Part shown: piece by piece, positions 7,138-13,923 of the stretch
How positions within the stretch are numbered: position 1 is the first letter of the stretch
Layout: every line of letters starts with the position of its first letter
NCBI GenBank assembly: GCA_964432155.1
Contig: CAYSMF010000019.1
Coordinates: 1 to 34,154, forward strand
Direction: 5' to 3'
Source of the DNA: UBA10438 sp964432155
GTDB taxonomy: Bacteria > Bacteroidota > Ignavibacteria > Kapaibacteriales > Kapaibacteriaceae
Length of the DNA: 34,154 nucleotides
Translations under genes and position numbers: made by a program
The notes under the pieces: model-generated
The model's input: the letters and a program-made list of their open reading frames with translations, nothing else
What the model was told of the DNA's origin: nothing
Database searches by the model: none

Positions 7138-7847
7138 CACCGGAGTGTATCACCCACTGGTTCCAACAATTCAATCTCCCGTGTATTCACCTTGATCCGT
7201 GACACCTCCCGCGTGATCGGGAATGCTTCGAGCACTCCTTCGTCGAGCGGACGCATCAACGGTTCCACAAACTCTCGATCGTCGGCATGCAACCACTGTT
7301 CACGATCCTGCGGGAGAATCACAACGGGCATGCGTTGCTTCGCATTGTGCACGTGTGACATCAACAGGTTTGCATCAGTTGTCACGATGGAGAACGTTCG
7401 ATGGAGCTCGCCGCTCTCCGGATGCGTCCAGTCTTCCCACACGCATCCCAGCGTGAAGAGGTCTGCCGATTGCATCCGAACATAGTGTGGTTGCTTGATT
7501 GTTCCCTCGTGCCGCCATTCAACGAAGCCGTTAACAGGCAGCAACGCTCTGCGTTTGACAATCGCGTCACGAAACGAAGGCTTTTCAAACACCGTCTCAC
7601 GACGGGCATTCAACGTCATGTCCTGGATCTTCTTCGCCCCTTCATCATCCTTCGTCCATCGAGGGATGAGACCCCATGTGCAGAGCTGAAGCGTTTCCGA
7701 TGATGCATTGGTGATCAGCGGTAACTGCGGATGTGCGAATCCAGAGACGTGATAGTACGGCTCATAGTCTTCGGGATGCTCAAACAGCGCACCCGTGTCG
7801 GTCTCGATCACATGCGTGTTCGCAAAGATGGAAACCGTGTAGCACAC
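7137..7847 (-). CDS. SRAP-family abasic-site DNA-protein crosslink protein (YedK/HMCES-like)
   Basis: SRAP proteins bind abasic sites in single-stranded DNA and form a thiazolidine crosslink through the N-terminal Cys. This 236-residue protein begins MCYT, so C2 becomes the N-terminal nucleophile after Met removal, and that fixes the GTG at 7847 as start. The other family residues are visible: N80 in LNARRETVFEKPSF, E110 in NGFVEW, and H167 in HNAKQRMPVVI. These match C2, N75, E105 and H160 of E. coli YedK in order and approximate spacing. It begins 4 nt after nuoL and overlaps the TlpA-like gene. Placement in a mixed redox operon rather than a DNA-repair one is unusual. Confidence 0.95.
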   Translation of the reverse strand: MCYTVSIFANTHVIETDTGALFEHPEDYEPYYHVSGFAHPQLPLITNASSETLQLCTWGLIPRWTKDDEGAKKIQDMTLNARRETVFEKPSFRDAIVKRRALLPVNGFVEWRHEGTIKQPHYVRMQSADLFTLGCVWEDWTHPESGELHRTFSIVTTDANLLMSHVHNAKQRMPVVILPQDREQWLHADDREFVEPLMRPLDEGVLEAFPITREVSRIKVNTREIELLEPVGDTLR

Positions 7848-7851
7848 GGAA

Positions 7852-9810
7852 TTACAGCAGCGGGAGCAGCACGATGCCGATCAGCACAACGATGCCAACC
7901 ATCATCACGAGTGCGTAGTTCTGCGCCACACCGCTTTGTGCCTTACGGATCACTGATCCTGTTGCACCAACCAGACGCGCAGAGCCATTCACGACACCGT
8001 CGATTACGAGTACGTCGACAATCTTCCAGAGAGCATCACGGGAGAGCGCAAGGATTGGCTGTGCGATCAGCATGTGATACACTTCGTCAACGTAGTACTT
8101 GTTCCAGAGAAGCTTGTGCAGACCCGACATCTTGGCAGCCATACCGCTCGCCTTGTCGAGTCCGTTCTTGTACACATTACGTGCGAACAGAATGCCGAGG
8201 ATTGCCAGCACTGTCGATGCACCCATCAGCATGAATTCTTGCGATGTGTGATCACCACCGTGCACAGGAAGCATAGCTGTACCTGCAGCAAAGATTGGCT
8301 CGAGCCAGTGCTCGAGAAGGTTCGGAATGTGCACATAGTGACCGAGCACGTGTGGCACACCGAGGAGTCCACCGAACACCGACAGGATAGCCAGAACGAT
8401 CAACGGAATCGTCATCGTTGCAGGCGACTCATGCGGGTGTACGTGATGATGATCGAAGCGCTCTTCGCCATCAAATGTGAGCGTTGTACAACGCCACATG
8501 TAGAATGCTGTTGTGAAGGCAGCGAGTGCGCCTACACCCCAGAGGATTGGACTTCCATTGAGGAATGCGAACCACAGGATTTCGTCCTTCGAGAAGAAGC
8601 CCGAGAAGAACGGGATACCCGAGATCGCGAGTGTACCAATGAAGAACGTGCGATACGTAATCGGCATGTGCTTCTTGAGTCCACCCATCTTGAAGATGTC
8701 TTGCTCTTCATGCATACCGTGGATCACCGAACCCGAACCAAGGAACAACAACGCCTTAAAGAAGGCGTGCGTCATCACGTGGAACACCGCTGCTGTGAAT
8801 GCCCCAACGCCGAGCGCTGTGAACATGAAACCGAGCTGCGATACTGTTGAGTATGCGAGGATCTTCTTGATGTCGCGCTGGACGATACCGATTGTACCGG
8901 CCACGAGAGCTGTTGTGATACCGACGCCGGTGATCACCGCCATCGTTGTTGGCGACAGTGTGAAGAGCACGTTAGTGCGGGCGATCAGGAAGATGCCCGA
9001 TGTAACCATCGTTGCAGCGTGGATGAGGGCAGACACTGGAGTCGGACCCGCCATCGCGTCTGGAAGCCATACGCCGAGTGGGATCTGCGCGCTCTTACCG
9101 GTTGTACCGAGGAACAACAGCAGCGTGATGATCATCACTGTTGTGTCGCCCACGGCCCATACTGTTGGCGCCTGCGCATTGATTGCCGAGTAATTCAGCG
9201 TACCGAACTGATTGAACAGCATGAACATGGCAATCAACACACCGAAGTCACCAATGCGGTTAACCACAAAGGCCTTCATCGCAGCGTCGCCTGTCCATGT
9301 AATGCGTGTGCCTTCGAACTTGCGATCGTACCAGAAGCCGATAAGGAGGTACGATGCCAAGCCCACACCTTCCCAACCAAGGAACGTCAGCAGGAAGTTG
9401 TCGGCCAGCACCAGATTCAACATCATGAACACGAAGAGGTTCAGGTAGGCGAAGAAGCGCGGGAAGCCCTTATCGCCATGCATGTAGCCAATCGAGTAGA
9501 TGTGAATCAGGAACCCGATTCCCGTGATGATCATCGTGAACAGAATCGACAGTTGGTCGAACTGATACCCGATGTTCACGCTGAAGTCGCCGGTGGCAAT
9601 CCACTCATACACCTTGACGGTGAACGAGCGTTGGTCTGCCGGCAGCGCTGTCAACCCGAGGAAGGTCGACACAGCCGTGATGAAGCTGGCAAGAATTGCC
9701 GTGCTTGCGATACCTCCAACGAGCTTTTCATTGTTCATGCGCTTGCCAAAGAAGGCAACGATGACAAAGCCGATGAGGGGGAAGAGCGGGATCAGGTGTG
9801 CGTAGTTCAT
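7852..9810 (-). CDS. nuoL: NADH-quinone oxidoreductase subunit L
   Basis: NuoL is a proton-translocating antiporter-like membrane subunit of respiratory complex I. This 652-residue protein (E. coli: 613) has the whole family layout: about 14 core transmembrane helices, a lateral amphipathic helix and a terminal membrane anchor (ALVMMVGIVVLIGIVLL). Key charged residues are present: E147 in GWEGVGLAS, K239 in TTGKSAQ, H264 in ALIHAATM, the lysines of DIKKILAYSTVSQLGF, and K408-D409 in GFFSKDE. The neighbours are not nuo genes: nuoK, nuoM and nuoN are absent. Its ATG overlaps the stop of the glutamine amidotransferase gene (ATGA). No dabA- or mrp-like partner is adjacent, so a complex I role remains the best reading. 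Confidence 0.93.
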   Translation of the reverse strand: MNYAHLIPLFPLIGFVIVAFFGKRMNNEKLVGGIASTAILASFITAVSTFLGLTALPADQRSFTVKVYEWIATGDFSVNIGYQFDQLSILFTMIITGIGFLIHIYSIGYMHGDKGFPRFFAYLNLFVFMMLNLVLADNFLLTFLGWEGVGLASYLLIGFWYDRKFEGTRITWTGDAAMKAFVVNRIGDFGVLIAMFMLFNQFGTLNYSAINAQAPTVWAVGDTTVMIITLLLFLGTTGKSAQIPLGVWLPDAMAGPTPVSALIHAATMVTSGIFLIARTNVLFTLSPTTMAVITGVGITTALVAGTIGIVQRDIKKILAYSTVSQLGFMFTALGVGAFTAAVFHVMTHAFFKALLFLGSGSVIHGMHEEQDIFKMGGLKKHMPITYRTFFIGTLAISGIPFFSGFFSKDEILWFAFLNGSPILWGVGALAAFTTAFYMWRCTTLTFDGEERFDHHHVHPHESPATMTIPLIVLAILSVFGGLLGVPHVLGHYVHIPNLLEHWLEPIFAAGTAMLPVHGGDHTSQEFMLMGASTVLAILGILFARNVYKNGLDKASGMAAKMSGLHKLLWNKYYVDEVYHMLIAQPILALSRDALWKIVDVLVIDGVVNGSARLVGATGSVIRKAQSGVAQNYALVMMVGIVVLIGIVLLPLL

Positions 9811-10715
9811 CCGATTTCCGGAGCTATTGTCTCAAAGTCCAAATTTTCGACGTTCATCGACAGATGATGGAAGGCAATTCCCATCGTTTCATCCACCACC
9901 ATCATCGAATTGCGTTCAACCTTCATCCAATCTGCACGACGGGCCGTAAACGGTTCCGATGCCACAACAATGGCGCTCGGCTTGCCGTAGGACGACTCCA
10001 TCACGCAGTGATCACCATCACAGTGATACTCACGTCCGTGCATGTAGTAGAGCGAAGCAGGCTGCACGTTTGGATTGGTCGTGTAGCGCACTGCGATCAG
10101 ACTCGTGCCGTTGGTGACTGCGAAGTTGAGATAGGAGTGCTGACGCACGGACGACTCCATCAGGAGCGTATCGAGGTCGGCAAACATGCCTTTCACAGCA
10201 TGCACCATCTCTTCGCAGGTCACGGTACCGTGAGGGTCTGCCAGGTTGTTTAAGAACAAGCCAAACAAGTGCTCGGAATCCGTGCTTCCTTGAATGGCAT
10301 CGTACGCCGCATCATTCAGCGAGCGAAGAAGTTTACGCCGGATGTGTTTGAAGCCCCCTACCACACCGTTGTGCATGAACATGAGCTGTCCGCACGAAAA
10401 CGGGTGTGAGTTATTCTCTTCCACCGGCATCCCCGGCGATGCAGCACGAACGTGTGCAAACATGCAGGGGGAACTCACCTTCCTCGCAAGATTCTTCAGG
10501 TTTTGATCGCTCCATGCTGGCTTGATGCTGCGGAACACGCATGGCTCGTTGTCGAGCTCCGGCGCGTAGAATCCGATACCAAACCCGTCGCCGTTGACCG
10601 TTACCGACATCTCCCCTGCGTTCATCGTCTGTGCTGTGACCAAGGAGAACTTGGGCTTGTACAGAAGATCATCCGCAAGGATGGATGGACCGATATAGGC
10701 AATGAAGCGACACAT
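9807..10715 (-). CDS. Class II glutamine amidotransferase (YafJ/EgtC-like)
   Basis: Ntn-type glutaminase domains hydrolyse glutamine to glutamate and ammonia, or related gamma-glutamyl amides, using an N-terminal Cys. This 302-residue protein begins MCRFIAYIGP, with C2 the nucleophile after Met removal. NGDGFGIGFY (41-50), FAHVRAAS (R90), HNGVVGG (N116, G117) and GSTDSEHLF (D146) are the conserved glutamine and oxyanion-hole positions of the YafJ/EgtC group. There is no synthase domain, so the ammonia acceptor or amide substrate is unknown. It lies 15 nt after the CADD-type gene, and its stop overlaps nuoL's start. The clear N-terminal motif fixes the ATG at 10715. Confidence 0.9.
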   Translation of the reverse strand: MCRFIAYIGPSILADDLLYKPKFSLVTAQTMNAGEMSVTVNGDGFGIGFYAPELDNEPCVFRSIKPAWSDQNLKNLARKVSSPCMFAHVRAASPGMPVEENNSHPFSCGQLMFMHNGVVGGFKHIRRKLLRSLNDAAYDAIQGSTDSEHLFGLFLNNLADPHGTVTCEEMVHAVKGMFADLDTLLMESSVRQHSYLNFAVTNGTSLIAVRYTTNPNVQPASLYYMHGREYHCDGDHCVMESSYGKPSAIVVASEPFTARRADWMKVERNSMMVVDETMGIAFHHLSMNVENLDFETIAPEIG

Positions 10716-10730
10716 GAGCTGTCACCGTGC

Positions 10731-11423
10731 TCAGTTGAGCGCAGCCTTCTCCGCACACCACGTGTTGTAGACACCGTCGAGCAGCAGATTGAATGCATCT
10801 GCAGCTTCGCGAGCAGCATCGAGTGCAGCTTGCTTTTGCTCGTCAGTGACACACATGCGCTCGAGTGCTTCGCGCGTTACTGTGCGGTGGATCTCGTCAG
10901 CATGCTCGTGTACAGCAAAGAACTCAATCGCGTTCTTCGTGTCGAGGTTATAGAACTTCTTGAGGCCTTCGATCTTCGTTGTTGAGATCTCTGGGATCTG
11001 CGACTCGTACGCATAGAGCGCTGCGAGGCCTTCAGCAGGGTTGCTGCGACCCGACAGTTCGCGCAGGATGCGGACAGAGTTGCGTGTGTGCTCGAGGTAG
11101 CGACGCTCCTTGACTTCTTCACGCGTCATGCCGAGCTCTTCCGCAAAGCGCAGCCAGAGTTCTGGGTGATTGTCCGGGCCGTGCTCTTCTTCGATGAGGT
11201 TCTCGAGGAGCATTTGGCGCACAACCATGTCTTCCGTGTTTGCGTGCGTAGCGCTCACATACGTTGGGAAGGCATGCACCTGGTGGTAGTACTCACCAGC
11301 GTACTGGCGGAGCATTTCCTTTGTAAGTGCACCTTCGTTCCACATTTGATAGAACGGGTGTTGCAGCATATGACGCTCAGCGACGATCTCGTCGAGCTTT
11401 TGCAGGAATTCTGCAGTGGTCAT
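10731..11423 (-). CDS. CADD-type self-sacrificial p-aminobenzoate synthase (dimetal oxygenase)
   Basis: CADD of Chlamydia is a heme-oxygenase-fold dimetal protein that makes p-aminobenzoate for folate from one of its own tyrosines, with an internal lysine as the proposed amine donor. This 230-residue protein aligns with CADD as I remember it across its whole length. Compare HMLQHPFYQMWNEGALTKE here with HMLEHTFYVKWSKGELTKE in CADD, and ALYAYESQIP with ALYSYESQIP. Y25, E79, H86, E140, K150, H172, D176 and H179 correspond to CADD Y27, E81, H88, E142, K152, H174, D178 and H181, all with a constant offset of two. The ATG at 11423 has GAGGA seven nt upstream; the ATG at 11441 is an alternative. 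It is the first gene of the long minus-strand run. Confidence 0.85.
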   Translation of the reverse strand: MTTAEFLQKLDEIVAERHMLQHPFYQMWNEGALTKEMLRQYAGEYYHQVHAFPTYVSATHANTEDMVVRQMLLENLIEEEHGPDNHPELWLRFAEELGMTREEVKERRYLEHTRNSVRILRELSGRSNPAEGLAALYAYESQIPEISTTKIEGLKKFYNLDTKNAIEFFAVHEHADEIHRTVTREALERMCVTDEQKQAALDAAREAADAFNLLLDGVYNTWCAEKAALN

Positions 11424-11430
11424 GAGGGAG

Positions 11431-11435
11431 TCCTC
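11431..11435 (-). promoter_or_regulatory. Ribosome binding site deciding the CADD-type start
   Basis: On the minus strand GAGGA ends seven nt before the ATG at 11423. No purine-rich site precedes the alternative ATG at 11441, so the shorter protein is preferred. Confidence 0.55.
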
Positions 11436-11464
11436 GGACATTATGGATTGCGTTGAATGAGTGA

Positions 11465-11472
11465 CAAAGATA
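11465..11472 (-). promoter_or_regulatory. -7 promoter box for the CADD-type operon
   Basis: TATCTTTG on the minus strand matches TAnnTTTG fully. A GTTG element ends about 18 nt upstream, a fair -33 box. Predicted transcription would start near 11458 and give a leader of about 35 nt to the ATG at 11423. Confidence 0.55.
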
Positions 11473-11482
11473 GGTCTTTTCG

Positions 11483-11490
11483 TAGTTTTG
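11483..11490 (+). promoter_or_regulatory. -7 promoter box for clpS
   Basis: TAGTTTTG matches TAnnTTTG fully and lies 11 bp before the ATG at 11502, which implies a very short leader. It faces away from the minus-strand box at 11465-11472, making a divergent promoter pair only 10 bp apart. No clear -33 element is visible. Confidence 0.5.
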
Positions 11491-11501
11491 CAACCGACGT
11501 T

Positions 11502-11807
11502 ATGCAGCGATTCGAATCGGATGTTTTTGCTGGCCCCTTTGAATGGGCCGACCCAGAACAAGAGGTCCTCACAGGGATCGGCCTTGCAGCACGGGTTATT
11601 CTCTACAACGACGAGGAACACACCTTCGACGAGGTGATCGGTCAGATCATCGCAGCAACGGGCTGTTCCTACGACCACGCAGCCGACCTCACGCACGAGG
11701 TCCACTTCACAGGTAAGGCGATGGTCTACGAGGGCGATCTGCCCCAATGTCTCCGCGTTTCAGGCATCCTCGAAGAAATTGCGCTCCACACCCAGGTAGA
11801 GTGCTAA
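11502..11807 (+). CDS. clpS: ATP-dependent Clp protease adaptor ClpS
   Basis: ClpS delivers N-degron substrates to ClpAP. This 101-residue protein has the usual short flexible N-terminus and ClpS core: VILYNDEEHTFDEVIGQII, THEVHFTGKAMVYEG, then LRVSGILEEIAL. N36, D37 and H68 match the substrate-pocket residues N34, D35 and H66 of E. coli ClpS with constant offset. The ATG at 11502 is preferred over the ATG at 11457, because the TAGTTTTG promoter box at 11483-11490 lies between them and the longer form would add 15 non-conserved residues. It converges with the TPR lipoprotein gene 13 bp downstream. No clpA is in the window. Confidence 0.92.
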   Translation: MQRFESDVFAGPFEWADPEQEVLTGIGLAARVILYNDEEHTFDEVIGQIIAATGCSYDHAADLTHEVHFTGKAMVYEGDLPQCLRVSGILEEIALHTQVEC

Positions 11808-11820
11808 CTCCCCCAGCCCG

Positions 11821-13923
11821 TTATTTGGGCGGTAAGGGGCGAGAAACCTGCGTTGAATCCGATCCAACAACCTTCCCGGTGGCATTCTTGAGTTGCTGCT
11901 GGAGCATGTCGTTGACCGACCCGCCGCTTGGTGGCGTCAGACCCGGGATATTCGGGAGCGCCATGTTGGGTCCGTTCATCTGAATGGCGTTCTGGTTGTT
12001 CTTGAGCAGCTGCTGCAGGACGTTGTCCTCCCCAGCCTTGGCTTTATCGAGCAATTCTTTGTCCAGATCACGCAGCAACGACGAGTCGGCCTCGACACCG
12101 TTGATCTTCGCAAGCGCGAACTCGTAACTGGCGTAGATCTCCTTGGCATACTCGGAGCGTGGGTATGATTCAAGAAGTTTCGCATAGTACACCATGGCAG
12201 AGTCGTTCATGCCACGATCGCGTTCGTACATCCAGCCCATGGCATACAACGCCTTCGGTGCATACGCGTGCTCGGGAAACTTCTCGACGATGGCCATGTA
12301 CTGTCGCTTGGCGTAGGTATAGTCCTTGACCATCCGGAAGCTGTTCCCCGAACGGTACAACTCAACGGCGTCATCAACGCCCCCTTGATCAAGGAACCCA
12401 AGATTTGCCGAAGCCTGCTTGGCGAACTCCGAGTTCGGCCATCGATCAGAAATGATTTCAAAGAGTGAGTCGGCAGCCTCGGGATCCGTTTGCTGGATCA
12501 CCCGCGCCTGCGAGAACAAATACCGTCCGCGCTGCGGATCAGCCTCTGATGTTCCGTCATATGCACGTCGGTAGTAATACAGCGCAGAGTCGGTGTTCTC
12601 CATCTGCTCGTGTACACGACCAAGCGCAAAGAGTTCGATCGACTTCTGTCGATTGAGCGAATCCTTATGCGTCGTGTCGATCACAAGCATCTGATCGATG
12701 CTGCGAACCTTGCGTTGCTGATCATCCCATTGCTTGAGCAATGTGAAGTACTTGTTGGCGACGTCGTACACAGGCGTGCGGATCACCTTGGCTTTTGCGA
12801 AGTACTTGAGTGCTTCGTGGTAGTCGCCAACCTTGAACAGACTCATGCCCTTCTGGAACGACTGTGCCATCAACTCCGGACGTCCCACGAATGAAGTGTC
12901 TGCCATCCGCTCCTTTGCGATCTGACCAGGATCCTTGGGATCTGGATTCTTCAATCGGTCGAGAGCTAGACGTTCAGCTTCAATGTAGGACTTCCACTCT
13001 TCGTAGTTGCGATTATCAGCAAGATCGTCGAAGATGGCCATGGCCTCTTCGTACTTCCCCAGTCGAGCTAGCGACGCACCGCGATACAGGTCAGCCTCGA
13101 ACGTCGCCAGTGCATCGGGCGTCTCGTCGTGCACCTTCTTGAATGCCGGCTCGGCAAGCTCGTACCTGCCAAGTCGGTAGTAGATGCTCGCGAGATCAAC
13201 TTGCCAACGTGCACGCTGCTCGCCATCATCAGACTGTTCAATTGCTTGCTTATATGGATTGACAGCCTTATCGATGTCGCCATCTTCAATGGCCATCTCT
13301 GCCTGAATCCGATATGCTTCCGACAGGATGTCGTAGCGGTCCTTGTACCATGCAACGTCGATGGTGCGCGAGAGCAGTTGCTTCCCCTGCGTCATCTTTC
13401 GCTGCATGAGGTAGTCCTTTGCGAGAAGCAGGTGCGCATCCGGTGAGAAATCACCATCAACGTATCGCTCAATGAGCTCGATGCACTTCTGCTGTGATGG
13501 CACCCACTCGGAGCGGAAGAAGTATGCCTCGGCCATCAGGAAGAGTGAACCTTCCACGTATTTCGACTTCGGGTGGTTGGCCACAACCTTCGAGCCCTTG
13601 ATCAGGATCGAATCAACCTTGGTAGCCATCGGCTGCAGTTTCGCACGCTCGATAACAAAGGCACGGAGAAACTGGTATGTCGTGTTCTTGGGTGGACCCG
13701 ACACGAGCTTCATACTGTCGACAGCGGGCACCAACACGCGAGGCTTCGTGCGTTTGTTCTCATCCTGATACTCGAAGTCTTCCTTGACCTCGGTCATCAC
13801 GCGCTTCATGTTGTAGTAGGTGTTGAAGAACGTGGTCTGGTTATCAAACCACGCACACCCCTGCAGTCCGACCGCAAGGGCCAGAGCACTGAGCGAAACG
13901 ATGATGGTACGGTAACGGGTCAC
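11821..13923 (-). CDS. TPR-repeat lipoprotein, possible PorW/SprE relative
   Basis: This 700-residue protein has a lipoprotein signal ending LQGC (C23), then NQTTFFNTYYNMKRVMTEV, and at least ten helical repeats of the TPR/Sel-like kind. Examples are YRLGRYELAEPAFKKVHDE, FALGRVHEQMENTDSALYYY and YAMGWMYERDRGMNDSAMVYY. The C-terminal ~80 residues are Asn/Gln/Pro-rich and probably disordered. The FNTYYN segment straight after the lipid-anchor Cys resembles the start of PorW/SprE, a lipoprotein of the type IX secretion machinery in Bacteroidota. That identity is inference; a general outer-membrane assembly (BamD-like) role is also possible. The GTG at 13923 overlaps the stop of the M61 peptidase gene (GTGA). 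It ends the eight-gene minus-strand run. Confidence 0.75.
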   Translation of the reverse strand: MTRYRTIIVSLSALALAVGLQGCAWFDNQTTFFNTYYNMKRVMTEVKEDFEYQDENKRTKPRVLVPAVDSMKLVSGPPKNTTYQFLRAFVIERAKLQPMATKVDSILIKGSKVVANHPKSKYVEGSLFLMAEAYFFRSEWVPSQQKCIELIERYVDGDFSPDAHLLLAKDYLMQRKMTQGKQLLSRTIDVAWYKDRYDILSEAYRIQAEMAIEDGDIDKAVNPYKQAIEQSDDGEQRARWQVDLASIYYRLGRYELAEPAFKKVHDETPDALATFEADLYRGASLARLGKYEEAMAIFDDLADNRNYEEWKSYIEAERLALDRLKNPDPKDPGQIAKERMADTSFVGRPELMAQSFQKGMSLFKVGDYHEALKYFAKAKVIRTPVYDVANKYFTLLKQWDDQQRKVRSIDQMLVIDTTHKDSLNRQKSIELFALGRVHEQMENTDSALYYYRRAYDGTSEADPQRGRYLFSQARVIQQTDPEAADSLFEIISDRWPNSEFAKQASANLGFLDQGGVDDAVELYRSGNSFRMVKDYTYAKRQYMAIVEKFPEHAYAPKALYAMGWMYERDRGMNDSAMVYYAKLLESYPRSEYAKEIYASYEFALAKINGVEADSSLLRDLDKELLDKAKAGEDNVLQQLLKNNQNAIQMNGPNMALPNIPGLTPPSGGSVNDMLQQQLKNATGKVVGSDSTQVSRPLPPK

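Noticed and set aside
8074..9867. Two long plus-strand open frames (258 and 282 residues) opposite nuoL
   Set aside because: NuoL is certain from its motifs; these antisense frames are His/Glu/Cys-rich with no recognisable domain, as expected from codon bias of a membrane protein gene.
10731..11423. PqqC or TenA instead of CADD
   Set aside because: The same fold, but exact spacing of the tyrosine, lysine and six metal-ligand positions matches CADD.
11811..11839. Possible bidirectional terminator between clpS and the TPR lipoprotein gene
   Set aside because: The GCCC/GGGC stem is only 4 bp and no T-tract follows on either strand.
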